DNA from: Mycetocola miduiensis
GTDB lineage: Bacteria; Actinomycetota; Actinomycetes; Actinomycetales; Microbacteriaceae
NCBI RefSeq assembly: GCF_900115155.1
Contig: NZ_FOVM01000007.1
Coordinates: 62,001 to 126,000, forward strand
Direction: 5' to 3'
DNA length: 64,000 nt
Part shown: in pieces, positions 9,866 through 18,016 of the stretch
Position numbering within the stretch: position 1 is the first letter of the stretch
Layout: each line of letters opens with the position of its first letter
Notes under the pieces: model-generated
The model's input: the letters and a program-made list of their open reading frames with translations, nothing else
Told to the model about the DNA's origin: nothing
Databases searched by the model: none
Made by a program: the position numbers and the translations under genes

Positions 9866-11221
9866 CTACAGGATCTCGATGTTCTTCGCCAGCTCGAACG
9901 GTGTGACCTGTGCGCGATACTCCGCCCACTCTTGGCGCTTGTTCAACAGAACATAGTTGAAGACCTGCTCGCCGAGCGTCTCAGCGACGAGCTCGGACTC
10001 CTCCATCAGCTGGATGGCGTGGTCGAGGCTGGCCGGGAGTGCCGAATAACCAAGGGCGCGGCGTTCGGCGTCGCTGAGGCTCCAGACGTTGTCCTCCGCT
10101 TCCGGCGGAAGTTCGTAGCCCTCTTCGATTCCCTTGAGGCCTGCCGCGAGAAGCAGCGAATAGGCGAGGTACGGGTTCGCTGCTGAGTCGATGGCGCGGT
10201 ATTCGACACGGGCGCTTCCGCCCTTGTTCGGCTTGTACAACGGCACGCGCACGAGCGCTGAGCGGTTGTTGTGGCCCCAGGTGACGAAACTCGGTGCCTC
10301 GGCGAGGCCGTTGTTGCCGACGGTACCCCACAGCCGCTTGTACGAGTTGACGAACTGGTTGGTCACCGCCGTGATCTCGGGGGCGTGGTGCAGCAGGCCG
10401 GCAATGAACTGGCGGCCGATCTTCGACAGCTGGTACTGGGCACCTGCCTCGTAGAACGCGTTGGTGTCGCCTTCGAAGAGCGAGACGTGCGTGTGCATGC
10501 CAGACCCTGGCTTGTCGGAGAGCGGCTTCGGCATGAAGGTGGCGTAGACCCCCTGCTCGATGGCGACCTCCTTGATCACTGTGCGGAAAGTCATGATGTT
10601 GTCGGCCGTGGTGAGGGCGTCTGCGTAGCGCAGGTCGATCTCGTTCTGGCCTGGTCCCGCTTCGTGGTGGCTGAACTCGACGGAGATGCCGAGGTCCTCG
10701 AGCATCCGCACCGAGCGCCGACGGAAGTCGTGCGCCGTGCCGCCCGGAACGTTGTCGAAGTAGCCGGCGGAGTCGACCGGGATGGGGCCTTCAGGCCCGA
10801 TCTGCGCAGACTTGAGCAGGTAGAACTCGATCTCGGGGTGCGTGTAGAACGTGAACCCGCGGTCAGCGGCTTTTTCGAGTGTGCGCTTGAGCACGTTGCG
10901 TGGGTCCGAGAGCGCAGGACGCCCGTCCGGCGTGGTGATGTCGCAGAACATCCGCGCGGTCGGGTCGATCTCGCCGCGCCACGGCAGCAACTGGAACGTC
11001 GTCGGGTCCGGGACGGCGAGCAGGTCGGATTCGTACGACCTGCTGAGCCCCTCGATCGCTGAACCGTCGAAGCCGAGCCCCTCCGCGAACGCGCCTTCCA
11101 CCTCTGCGGGAGCGATCGCCACCGACTTCAACGTGCCGACCACATCGGTGAACCAGAGACGAACGAACTTGACTCCCCGCTCCTCGATGGTCCGAAGAAC
11201 GAAATCGCGTTGCTTATCCAT
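9866..11221 (-). CDS. glnA2: Type I glutamine synthetase GlnA2
   Basis: This 451-residue protein has the glutamine synthetase grasp and catalytic domains (GLGFDGSAIEGL near 48-59, HPEIEFYLL near 130, GSGMHTHVSLFEG near 245) and resembles the shorter actinobacterial GlnA2 group. In the loop where GlnA carries its adenylylation tyrosine, this protein aligns a tryptophan (EDNVWSLSD), so it should escape GlnE control. It lies directly upstream of glnE on the same strand. No GlnR box is visible in its leader. Confidence 0.94.
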   Translation of the reverse strand: MDKQRDFVLRTIEERGVKFVRLWFTDVVGTLKSVAIAPAEVEGAFAEGLGFDGSAIEGLSRSYESDLLAVPDPTTFQLLPWRGEIDPTARMFCDITTPDGRPALSDPRNVLKRTLEKAADRGFTFYTHPEIEFYLLKSAQIGPEGPIPVDSAGYFDNVPGGTAHDFRRRSVRMLEDLGISVEFSHHEAGPGQNEIDLRYADALTTADNIMTFRTVIKEVAIEQGVYATFMPKPLSDKPGSGMHTHVSLFEGDTNAFYEAGAQYQLSKIGRQFIAGLLHHAPEITAVTNQFVNSYKRLWGTVGNNGLAEAPSFVTWGHNNRSALVRVPLYKPNKGGSARVEYRAIDSAANPYLAYSLLLAAGLKGIEEGYELPPEAEDNVWSLSDAERRALGYSALPASLDHAIQLMEESELVAETLGEQVFNYVLLNKRQEWAEYRAQVTPFELAKNIEIL

Positions 11222-11324
11222 CTGATCCCCTCGAAAAGTACGTCGCGCTGCTGCGTTCTTAGGCTATCCGGTTCCCGCCCCCGGCGTGGTAAACCGGGCC
11301 GCTTTCACCGGCCGGGAGCATCGC

Positions 11325-11330
11325 TAGACT
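11325..11330 (+). promoter_or_regulatory. -10 box TAGACT, leaderless promoter of panB
   Basis: TAGACT lies six bases before the panB ATG with no ribosome site between, which predicts a transcript starting at the ATG. Confidence 0.55.
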
Positions 11331-11336
11331 GGCGCC

Positions 11337-12170
11337 ATGTCTGAGCCATCGAAGCCCGCAGCATCCGCTAGCCCCGCCCGAGTCCGCACCCGCCACTTTC
11401 AGCGCGCCAAAGAGCAGGGCATCAAGATCACCGGCCTGACCAGCTACGACATGCTGACGGCCACCATCTTCGACGAGGCCGGAATCGACTTTCTCCTGGT
11501 CGGCGACTCCGCTGGCAACACAGTGCTCGGCTTCGACACGACCTTACCCGTCACTGTCGACGAGCTCATCCCGCTGACCCGTGCCGTCGCCGGCGCAGCG
11601 AAACGCGCTTTCGTCATCGCCGATATGCCGTTCGGATCGTACGAGAACGGCCCAGAGGATGCCCTCAAGACCGCGTTCCGTTTCATGAAGGAAACCGGCA
11701 GCCAGGCCGTGAAGCTCGAGGGTGGCGAACGCAGCCACGAGCAGATCCGTCGCATCGTCTCGGCCGGCATCCCCGTCATGGGACACATCGGCTTCACCCC
11801 GCAGAGTGAGCACGGTCTCGGCGGGCACATCATCCAGGGCAGGGGCGCCGCGCTGGAGCAGCTGCTCCGCGACGCACGCGCCGTTCAGGATGCCGGTGCG
11901 TTCGCCGTCGTCCTCGAAATGGTTCCCGCTGAGGCCGCTGCACGCGTGACCGCCGAACTCGACATCCCGACGATCGGCGTCGGCGCCGGGCCTCACGTGT
12001 CTGGGCAACTGCTCGTCTGGACCGACTTCGCCGGCCTGACGACCGGTCGCATCCCCTCGTTCGTGAAGCAGTACGCGAACCTGCGTGGTGCGCTGACCGA
12101 TGCCGTCACCACATTCAGGACCGAAGTCGCCGACGGTGTCTACCCCGGTGAGGAACACAGCTACAGCTGA
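11337..12170 (+). CDS. panB: 3-methyl-2-oxobutanoate hydroxymethyltransferase
   Basis: PanB transfers a hydroxymethyl group from methylene-tetrahydrofolate to alpha-ketoisovalerate, the first committed step of pantothenate synthesis. The 277-residue protein shows the family signatures ITGLTSYDMLTA, the Mg2+-binding VGDSAGN, ADMPFGSYE, KLEGG, and the hydrophobic GHIGFTPQS segment. The N-terminal 18 residues are Ala/Ser/Pro-rich and not conserved. It is probably monocistronic, because it has its own leaderless promoter and a strong terminator. No other pan genes are nearby. Confidence 0.96.
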   Translation: MSEPSKPAASASPARVRTRHFQRAKEQGIKITGLTSYDMLTATIFDEAGIDFLLVGDSAGNTVLGFDTTLPVTVDELIPLTRAVAGAAKRAFVIADMPFGSYENGPEDALKTAFRFMKETGSQAVKLEGGERSHEQIRRIVSAGIPVMGHIGFTPQSEHGLGGHIIQGRGAALEQLLRDARAVQDAGAFAVVLEMVPAEAAARVTAELDIPTIGVGAGPHVSGQLLVWTDFAGLTTGRIPSFVKQYANLRGALTDAVTTFRTEVADGVYPGEEHSYS

Positions 12171-12189
12171 GCGCTTAAGGCACAGAGAA

Positions 12190-12228
12190 ACGGATGCCGT
12201 CCCGCGCGCGGCGAGGGACGGCATCCGT
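12190..12228. terminator. Hairpin between convergent panB and SPOR gene
   Basis: A perfect 14-bp stem (12190-12203 with 12215-12228) with an 11-nt loop sits between convergent genes. It lacks a long U-tract, so it may act as a weak bidirectional terminator. Both arms contain the GGATGC/GCATCC hexamer. Confidence 0.6.
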
Positions 12229-12241
12229 TCGTGCGTGCGGA

Positions 12242-12430
12242 CTAGCGGTCGTCGGCGGCCTCTTCGGCCGCCCAGGCTGCGGCTCGTTCACGGAGACGCT
12301 CGGGTGCGTGCGCTGCTTCTTCCGCGGTGGCGAACGGACCGGCCCGGTCGACGGCCGGTGATTCGTACCCACGCTCGACGGCACCGGTCTTCATGTTGTA
12401 CCAGTACTGCTTCGACGGATCCTCAGACAT
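12242..12430 (-). CDS. Small SPOR-like protein
   Basis: A 62-residue acidic protein starts MSEDPSKQYWYNMKTGAVERG and continues with FATAEEAAHAPERL, the layout of the small actinobacterial proteins annotated as SPOR-domain proteins that sit beside map. A GAAGGGA site six bases before the ATG supports the start. It has no signal peptide or membrane segment, so a peptidoglycan role is uncertain. It is divergent from map, with 35 bases between the starts. Confidence 0.75.
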   Translation of the reverse strand: MSEDPSKQYWYNMKTGAVERGYESPAVDRAGPFATAEEAAHAPERLRERAAAWAAEEAADDR

Positions 12431-12452
12431 GAGATGTCCCTTCGCTGATGGC

Positions 12453-12458
12453 TAAGCT
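12453..12458 (+). promoter_or_regulatory. -10 box TAAGCT, leaderless promoter of map
   Basis: TAAGCT lies seven bases before the ATG at 12466. An alternative ATG at 12448 would lie upstream of this box, which argues for the downstream start. Confidence 0.55.
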
Positions 12459-12465
12459 TGATCCT

Positions 12466-13350
12466 ATGCCTAAGGACCGCAACGGACATCTGATTCCCGG
12501 CGCTCAAACTGCCCTGCGAAATGTGCCCCCCGGCATCCCCCGCCCCGAGTATGTCGGCAAGAGCGCACCGCGCCCGTTTACCGGTTCTGACGTCTACTCC
12601 CCCGAGGCCGTCGAGCGCATCCGCCGTGCCGGTCGCATCGCCGCGGATGCCATCGCGCTGGTCGGTGAGAACGTACGGCCGGGAATCACAACCGATGAAC
12701 TCGACGAGATCGGGCACCGGTATCTGGTCGAGAACAACGCGTATCCGTCGACCCTGGGCTACCGCGGCTTCTCGAAGTCGCTGTGCAGTTCGGTCAACGA
12801 AGTCGTCTGCCACGGGATCCCCGACAACACTGTTCTCGAGGACGGCGACATCGTCAACATCGACATCACCGCGTTCGTCGACGGCGTCCACGGTGACAGC
12901 AACCGCACTTTCGTCGCCGGGGAGCCGACCGAAGACGTACGACTGCTGGTGGAGCGCACCGAGGAATCCCTTCGCCGCGGAATCAAAGCCGTCGCCCCCG
13001 GTCGCCAGGTAAACGTCATAGGCCGGGCGATCGAGTCATACGCGAAACGCTTCGGTTACGGCGTCATCCGGGACTTCACCGGCCACGGCGTCGGTGAGGC
13101 GTTCCACTCGGGGCTGATCATCCCCCACTACGACTCCGCTCCCCAGTACGACACCGTGATGGAGGTCGGTATGGTCTTCACCATAGAACCTATGCTCACC
13201 CTCGGCACGCACGAGTGGGACATGTGGGAAGACAACTGGACCGTGACGACGAAGGACAAGAGCATGACTGCACAATTCGAGCACACCCTCGTAGTCACCG
13301 AACGCGGTGCCGACATCCTCACTCTCCCGTCGACGGGAATGGCGGCGTGA
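12466..13350 (+). CDS. map: Methionine aminopeptidase, type I
   Basis: The enzyme removes the initiator methionine from nascent proteins. The 294-residue form includes an N-terminal extension of about 40 residues with IPRPEYVG, typical of actinobacterial MetAPs. The five metal ligands are visible in order: two Asp in NIDITAFVDGVHGDSNRT, His in GHGVGEAFHSG, Glu in FTIEPML and Glu in QFEHTLVV. I selected the ATG at 12466 because a -10 box sits seven bases before it; the ATG at 12448 would add six residues. It overlaps the ppgK start, so the two are probably translationally coupled. Confidence 0.95.
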   Translation: MPKDRNGHLIPGAQTALRNVPPGIPRPEYVGKSAPRPFTGSDVYSPEAVERIRRAGRIAADAIALVGENVRPGITTDELDEIGHRYLVENNAYPSTLGYRGFSKSLCSSVNEVVCHGIPDNTVLEDGDIVNIDITAFVDGVHGDSNRTFVAGEPTEDVRLLVERTEESLRRGIKAVAPGRQVNVIGRAIESYAKRFGYGVIRDFTGHGVGEAFHSGLIIPHYDSAPQYDTVMEVGMVFTIEPMLTLGTHEWDMWEDNWTVTTKDKSMTAQFEHTLVVTERGADILTLPSTGMAA

Positions 13351-14111
13351 GCGGCATGGCAGTCGGGATCGACATCGGTGGGACCGGAATCAAAGGCGCT
13401 GTCGTCGACCTCTCGACCGGTGAGCTGCTGAGCGACCGGATCAAGATCCCGACGCCCAAGGGCGGAACCCCCGAAGGCATCATCCAAGAGACGGTAAAGC
13501 TGGTGGATCAGCTGAAGGTGAATGATCCGGATGTTCCGGTCGGCGTGTGCTTCCCGGCTGTCGTCAAGCGCGGGATCACCCTTTCGGCTGCCAACGTCTC
13601 GAAATTGTGGATCGGGCTGGCAGCCGAGGACTACTTCGAAGACGCACTCGGCCGCGACATCACCTTCGTGAACGACGCCGACGCGGCCGGCTACGCGGAG
13701 GCATCCTTCGGTGCTGCTCGCGGGGTCGACGGGCTGGCGATCATGACGACGCTCGGCACCGGGATCGGCACCGCGCTCCTCCACAACGGGGTTCTCGTGC
13801 CCAACGCCGAGTTCGGGCACCTCGAGATCGACGGGCACGACATCGAGAAGCGGGCGTCGAACGCCGCCCGCGAGCGCGAGGACCTGTCCTGGGCGGACTG
13901 GGCTGCACGGTTGCAGAAGTTCTACTCCGCCCTCGAGGCTTACCTCTCCCCCGACCTGTTCGTCGTTGGCGGCGGTATCTCGAAGAAGCACGAGCATTTC
14001 CTGCCGCGTCTCAAGCTCACCGCGCCCATCGTGCCGGCCGTGCACCGCAACAACGCCGGCATCCTCGGTGCAGCGGCACTCGCGGTGCGGACGATCCCGC
14101 CGCTGAGCTAA
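13347..14111 (+). CDS. ppgK: Polyphosphate glucokinase
   Basis: PpgK phosphorylates glucose with inorganic polyphosphate, and often also ATP. The protein is a ROK-type kinase of about 254 residues with the phosphate-binding [11 protein letters not shown], the [10 protein letters not shown] segment, [11 protein letters not shown] and a late VVGGGISKK. The GTG at 13347 overlaps the map stop as GTGA; an ATG three codons on (13356) is the alternative start. Pairing of ppgK with map is common in Microbacteriaceae-like genomes. rnpB follows on the opposite strand. Confidence 0.92.
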   Translation: MSGMAVGIDIGGTGIKGAVVDLSTGELLSDRIKIPTPKGGTPEGIIQETVKLVDQLKVNDPDVPVGVCFPAVVKRGITLSAANVSKLWIGLAAEDYFEDALGRDITFVNDADAAGYAEASFGAARGVDGLAIMTTLGTGIGTALLHNGVLVPNAEFGHLEIDGHDIEKRASNAAREREDLSWADWAARLQKFYSALEAYLSPDLFVVGGGISKKHEHFLPRLKLTAPIVPAVHRNNAGILGAAALAVRTIPPLS

Positions 14112-14131
14112 GCCTCGCCGGGTGAGAGGGT

Positions 14132-14497
14132 GAATGGGCCGGCTGATACGCCGGGTTCTGTTCAGGTGCTTGCGCACCTTGGACGACCATCTCTCTCGAG
14201 ACTGCGTTACCGCAGCCTTCCAGCGGTCTACCCGAGGACGGGACGAGCAGCCCCATAGTCCTCTGTCTGACCTTGCTCCGGGCGAGGTTTACCGAGCCGG
14301 CCGGGTCACCCCGGCCGCTGGTGGTCTCTTACACCACCGTTTCACCCTTACCTGGCGCTTGCGCGCCGGGCGGTCTACTTTCTGTTGCACTGTCTCGCGG
14401 GTTACCCCGGGTGGGTGTTACCCACCGCCCTGCTCTGCGGAGCCCGGACGTTCCTCGGCGCCATTACTGGCGACGCGGCCGTCTTGCCGACCCATTC
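14132..14497 (-). ncRNA. rnpB: RNase P RNA, bacterial type A
   Basis: The minus strand carries the conserved GAGGAACGTCCGGGCTCC segment near the 5' end, the AGGGTGAAACGGTG core, and the 3' GAACCCGGCGTATC region. The ends pair: 5' GAATGGGTCGGC (14497-14486) with 3' GCCGGCCCATTC (14143-14132), forming helix P1, which fixes the limits at about 366 nt. The RNA is the catalytic part of the enzyme that trims tRNA 5' ends. Confidence 0.95.
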
Positions 14498-14505
14498 ACA
14501 CGTCC

Positions 14506-14511
14506 AGCTTA
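14506..14511 (-). promoter_or_regulatory. -10 box TAAGCT of rnpB
   Basis: TAAGCT on the minus strand ends eight bases before the paired 5' end of RNase P RNA, as expected for its promoter. Confidence 0.55.
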
Positions 14512-14595
14512 CCGGGCGCCCGCATCCGCAGTACGTGAGTTCGCGCCCTGCGGGTGCGCGGCATCGGTTGAGTGACGGCCGCGACACCCCTTCGA

Positions 14596-14682
14596 TCGGG
14601 CCGAAAAGGTGGTCCATCGTCGGCTCGAGTTGCCATTCGGGACCGATCGATAGGGTGAACGACCATTTGGGGCCGATCGACA
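14596..14682. repeat. Degenerate short repeats upstream of rnpB
   Basis: Two direct copies of an 18-base motif (CCATTYGGGRCCGATCGA, near 14632 and 14665) differ by only three bases, and a related inverted copy lies near 14596-14618. No coding potential is evident. This is the left edge of the repeat patch next to rnpB. Confidence 0.5.
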
Positions 14683-14693
14683 CCTGCCGCGAC

Positions 14694-14875
14694 GGATGCT
14701 GTCGCGGACGGATGCTGTCGCGGACGGATGCTGTCGCGGACGGATGCTGTCGCGGACGGATGCTGTCGCGGACGGATGCTGTCGCGAACGGATGCTGTCG
14801 CGAACGGATGCAGTCGCGAACGGATGCTGTCGCGAACGGATGCTGTCGCGCCGGATGCAGTCGCGCCGGATGCTC
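14694..14875 (+). repeat. Tandem repeat array, about 16-bp unit, 12 copies of GGATGC
   Basis: GGATGC recurs at 14694, 14710, 14726, 14742, 14758, 14774, 14790, 14806, 14822, 14838, 14853 and 14868. The first ten are spaced exactly 16 bases and the last steps are 15. The consensus unit is GGATGCTGTCGCGRAC, with G at the variable site in the first units and A in later ones, so the array has a gradient. There are no unique spacers. Frames across it encode only low-complexity peptides. Confidence 0.9.
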
Positions 14876-14890
14876 CGGGACTGCGGCAAT

Positions 14891-14966
14891 GGCACCGGTT
14901 CACGCGTTTCGGTCGGAAACACCCGCCGCGGTGAGTGTCCACGACCGAGGCGGGTGAGTTCGCGCG
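14891..14966. repeat. 76-bp dispersed repeat, copy A
   Basis: This copy matches the one at 15042-15117 over 76 positions with few substitutions. It starts GGCACCGGTTCACGCG and ends GAGTTCGCGCG. Internal arms TCGGTCG (14909-14915) and CACCCGCC (14920-14927) are complementary to CGACCGA (14942-14948) and GGCGGGTG (14949-14956) in the order 1-2-1'-2'. Confidence 0.8.
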
Positions 14967-15041
14967 TCGTGGCGCCCGGGACCCCCAGCCTCATGGCCCG
15001 ACGGATCTCCCTGGCGGCAGCGGCTCCGAGACAGCGGCACC

Positions 15042-15117
15042 GGCACCGGTTCACGCGTTCCGGACGGAAACACCCGCCGGGGTGAATGTGCCCGACCGAA
15101 GCGGGTGAGTTCGCGCG
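15042..15117. repeat. 76-bp dispersed repeat, copy B
   Basis: Second copy of the element at 14891. The CACCCGC/GCGGGTG arm pair is kept, while the first arm pair is only partly complementary. Between the copies lie 75 bases without recognisable features. Confidence 0.8.
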
Positions 15118-15146
15118 GACCTACGCCCCGCGCCCTGCACCGACGC

Positions 15147-15884
15147 TCACCAGAGGCCGGACTCCTCCGTGCGAACCATGATCGCGGAGCACTCCGGGCA
15201 CTGGATGACGTCGTCGATTTCCGCCGCCCGGACCTTCTGGAGTTCGTTGCCGGTGAGGGTGATGGTGCAGGCTCCGCAGGTGCCGGCACGGAAGAGCGCG
15301 GCGCCCGTTCCGCTGCGGGTACGGACCTTCTCGTAGAGCGCGAGAAGGTCGCCGGCCACCGAGTCCTCGAGCACGCCGCGCTGGGCGGTGAAGGTCGCGC
15401 GCTCCTGCGACAGGGAATCGAGCGCAGCCTTGCGCCGGGCGGCGATGTCGGTGAGCTTGGCCTGGAGTTCCGTGTCGATCGCCTGAGTGGAGGCCAGCTG
15501 CCCTTCGGCCTCCTCAACCCGTTCCATCACCACGATCTCCATGTCTTCGAGATTGTTCTTGCGTCGACGGAGCGACTCGAGTTCGCTCTCCAACGCCGTC
15601 ACGTCCTTCACCGATGAGGTGTGGTTCACCCGCTCGGTATCGCGGGCGATCCGTGCTTCGACCACCGCGGCATCCGATTCGAGGCGTCCCAGTTCGGTCT
15701 TCGCGTCTTCGAGTGCTCCGAGCTCAGAGGCAAGCCGTCCGCTCAGTGCTGTGCGCTCTGCCGACACCTGGGCGTATTCCGCCGACTCGGGGAGGCTCTT
15801 CTCACGGTGGGCGACACGGACGAGACCTGCATCGATGGTCTGCAGTTCGAGCAGTTTCTTCTGCTCGGCGAGGCTGGATTTCAC
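15147..15884 (-). CDS. C4-type zinc-ribbon coiled-coil protein
   Basis: The 245-residue protein has a long coiled coil (about residues 25-175) followed by a C-terminal zinc ribbon with two CxxC knuckles (CGAC and CPEC). This is the arrangement of the conserved CT398-like family often annotated as nucleic-acid-binding or flagella-related, whose true role is unknown. The start is a GTG. It follows the Nif3-like gene on the same strand after 60 bases, a pair conserved in actinobacteria next to RNase H genes. Confidence 0.88.
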   Translation of the reverse strand: MKSSLAEQKKLLELQTIDAGLVRVAHREKSLPESAEYAQVSAERTALSGRLASELGALEDAKTELGRLESDAAVVEARIARDTERVNHTSSVKDVTALESELESLRRRKNNLEDMEIVVMERVEEAEGQLASTQAIDTELQAKLTDIAARRKAALDSLSQERATFTAQRGVLEDSVAGDLLALYEKVRTRSGTGAALFRAGTCGACTITLTGNELQKVRAAEIDDVIQCPECSAIMVRTEESGLW

Positions 15885-15944
15885 GTGGGTTCTCTCTGAG
15901 TTGTGCTGCGTGGTGCTGAGTCGTGCTGCGGGTGTCCTGCCAGA

Positions 15945-16763
15945 TTACTGGGTCACAACGAAATCCCACGGGTCGGTGCGCAGGTCACTGACCGCGATGT
16001 CCAGATCGGGCAGGAGCTTCCCGAGCTGCTCAGCGGCGCGGTCGAGCCACAGCCATTCGCTGGCCCAGTGGGAGACGTCGATGAGCGCTGGGCCCCCCGC
16101 GACCCGCGACTGCTCGATCGACTCCGATGCCGGATGATGCCGCAGGTCGCTGGTGATGTAAACGTCGGCAGATCGCACTCCGGCCTCGCCGAGCAGTGAA
16201 TCGCCCGCTCCCCCGCACAGGGCGATGCGCTCGACAATCCGGTCGTAGTCGCCGGCGACCCGGACTCCGGTCGCCGTTGCGGGGAGTACCTGCCCAATCC
16301 GGTGCGCGAGGTGGCCAAGCGTTGTCGGTTCGGCCAGCATCCCGACACGGCCGATCCCTGTCGACCCGTCGGCATTCGGAACCAGAACCTCGACCTGTTG
16401 CAGGCCGAGCAGCTGAGCGAAGATTCCTGACGTGCCCTCGTCGACGACATCGGCGTTGGTGTGCGCGGCGAGCAGCGCACATCGCCCGCGGATGAGCGCT
16501 GTCAGGACGGAACCTTTGTACCGGTCGGCCGCGATGCTCGTGACTCCGCGAAGCAGAAGCGGGTGGTGGACGAGAAGGAGGTCGGTGCTGGTCGCCAGTG
16601 CTTCCTTGACGACAACGTCGACAGCGTCCACGGCGAGGAGGATGCGGGAGATCTCGTCGTCGGGATGTCCGGCGATCAGCCCTGAGGCATCCCACCCTTC
16701 CGCCCCGGAGATCGGCCAGAGTTTCTCGACGGCCACGGACACGTCAGCGAGGGAGTAAGACAC
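15945..16763 (-). CDS. Nif3-like dinuclear metal centre protein
   Basis: This 272-residue protein matches the Nif3/YqfO family (GTP cyclohydrolase I type 2 homologues). Metal-binding signatures are visible: LLVHHPLLLRG with paired His near 80-88, AAHTNADVV near 115-123, and a C-terminal SHWASEWLW motif. The family forms hexameric toroids; the biochemical function is unsettled. The start is a GTG six bases after a TAGGCT -10 box, consistent with a leaderless mRNA. The zinc-ribbon gene follows in the same direction. Confidence 0.9.
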   Translation of the reverse strand: MSYSLADVSVAVEKLWPISGAEGWDASGLIAGHPDDEISRILLAVDAVDVVVKEALATSTDLLLVHHPLLLRGVTSIAADRYKGSVLTALIRGRCALLAAHTNADVVDEGTSGIFAQLLGLQQVEVLVPNADGSTGIGRVGMLAEPTTLGHLAHRIGQVLPATATGVRVAGDYDRIVERIALCGGAGDSLLGEAGVRSADVYITSDLRHHPASESIEQSRVAGGPALIDVSHWASEWLWLDRAAEQLGKLLPDLDIAVSDLRTDPWDFVVTQ

Positions 16764-16769
16764 CCCTTA

Positions 16770-16775
16770 AGCCTA
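16770..16775 (-). promoter_or_regulatory. -10 box TAGGCT, leaderless promoter
   Basis: TAGGCT on the minus strand ends six bases before the GTG start of the Nif3-like gene and lies immediately after the upstream gene's terminator. Confidence 0.55.
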
Positions 16776-16777
16776 GC

Positions 16778-16811
16778 GATCCGCCTGCCGGAACATGCCG
16801 GCAGGCGGATC
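16778..16811 (-). terminator. Terminator hairpin after lytic transglycosylase gene
   Basis: A perfect 14-bp stem (16778-16791 with 16798-16811) with a 6-nt loop lies 16 bases past the stop of the minus-strand secreted protein gene. Confidence 0.75.
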
Positions 16812-16827
16812 GGTCAGTCGGACTGGA

Positions 16828-17712
16828 TCAGTACCAGTTCTTTGCCTGTGAGTGCGACCAGGCGGCGCAGGGGCTGCCGTAGGCACGGTCGATGTAGTCA
16901 AGGCCCCACGCGATCTGGGTGGCGGCGTTGGTCTTCCAGTCGGAACCGGCGCTTGCCATCTTGCTTCCGGGAAGTGCCTGCGGGATGCCGGTGGCGCCGC
17001 TCGACGCGTTGTACGCGGTGTACGACCAGCCGGACTCTTTCTGCCAGAGCTTGTTGAGGCAGTTGAACTCGCCTGAACCCCAGCCGTACCGGGACGACGC
17101 CATCTGCGCGGCGACAGCGCGGGCACCGTCGCCGGTGTTTGCGCTGGCGCGCTGTTCGGCGGCGGCGGCTTCGGCTGCTTCGGCTGCCGCCTTGGCGGCG
17201 GCTTCGGCAGCGGCCTTTGCGGCCGCAGCGGCAGCAGCCTGCTCGGCGGCGATTCGGTCAGCCTCGGCGACTGCGGCCTGAACTCGCTGCTTCGCACCGT
17301 CAGTGATAGAGGCAAGGGCGGTCACAGTAGCGGGCTTCAGCGTCTTGTACCCGGAGAGGGAGGCCACGGACGCCGTCAGCGGCGCGGTGTCCACCTTGTC
17401 TTGCGCGGCGGCGGCGACGGCGTTCGCATCGGCGATGGTGGCTTCGGCCAGCTGGTGGGCTTCAGCTTTCTCGGCTTTGGCCTCAGCGACCTTCTTCGTT
17501 GTGCCGTCGAGCGTGGTCGCAATGCCGGTGAGGGAGCCGGAGAGGGTTGCTCCGGACTCGGCATTGGCGGAGTTCGCCTGAACGGTGATGCCGGATGCCG
17601 CGAGGATTCCAGCGGCAGCCAGGGCGACAATCATCGGCGCCCGGTTGGGCTTCTTTGAGGTGCGCGCTTCTTTTCGCGACGCGGGAGTGGGTTTCTGTGC
17701 AAGGTTGAGCAT
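16828..17712 (-). CDS. Secreted lytic transglycosylase-like protein
   Basis: The 294-residue precursor starts at the ATG at 17712, which has a CGGAG site just upstream; earlier in-frame starts lack one. A basic N-terminus is followed by a hydrophobic helix (about 29-45), a signal peptide or anchor. Then comes an Ala/Glu/Lys-rich coiled coil (about 65-200) and a C-terminal domain of about 90 residues with the catalytic-type glutamate in WQKESGWSYTAYN and the SGATGIPQA motif of SLT-like muralytic domains. It probably cleaves peptidoglycan or binds the wall. A second Ala-rich secreted protein of similar design lies at 56600. Confidence 0.82.
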   Translation of the reverse strand: MLNLAQKPTPASRKEARTSKKPNRAPMIVALAAAGILAASGITVQANSANAESGATLSGSLTGIATTLDGTTKKVAEAKAEKAEAHQLAEATIADANAVAAAAQDKVDTAPLTASVASLSGYKTLKPATVTALASITDGAKQRVQAAVAEADRIAAEQAAAAAAAKAAAEAAAKAAAEAAEAAAAEQRASANTGDGARAVAAQMASSRYGWGSGEFNCLNKLWQKESGWSYTAYNASSGATGIPQALPGSKMASAGSDWKTNAATQIAWGLDYIDRAYGSPCAAWSHSQAKNWY

Positions 17713-18016
17713 GGGTCTCCGTTGTGGTGCCCCGCGGTTCAGCACATGCGGAAGCAAAGCCTCGGTGAAGTGTGCCGAAAATTCAGGGGTCAACGGGCGA
17801 GAAACTTCTACCATCGCAAACACGCGGGCAAAACCTGCACGTGCTCAGCGGCTACATGGGGTGACGGTCAATGTCGGGAGTCACAGCGGCAGGAGCCGGC
17901 TGCACGCCAGCGCGATTGGATCTGCGCCAGCGGCTGAAGCAACCTATGCTCCTGCATGTTTCTGTGAGGAATATGAACCGAACCTGTGAAACCCATGTGT
18001 GTGGCTCGGTCCCCGG
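17713..18016. other. Intergenic region without gene
   Basis: About 300 bases upstream of the transglycosylase gene. It must hold that gene's promoter and 5' leader. I looked for a c-di-AMP riboswitch, common before such genes, and did not find its conserved cores. Confidence 0.5.

Noticed and set aside
9855-9929. Longer glnE start at 9929
   Set aside because: It would overlap the 3' end of glnA2 by 64 bases with an N-terminus of no recognisable conservation.
14694-14875. CRISPR array
   Set aside because: Units are back to back without unique spacers, the repeat is too short, and no cas gene is present.
14385-15054. Several long open frames on both strands over rnpB and the repeat patch
   Set aside because: They cross the RNase P RNA, the 16-bp array and the 76-bp repeats; their products are repetitive, and no ribosome sites support them.
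17713-18016. c-di-AMP riboswitch before the transglycosylase gene
   Set aside because: Such riboswitches are common at this position in actinobacteria, but the conserved GGGGAACC- and CAGCTAACC-like cores are absent.
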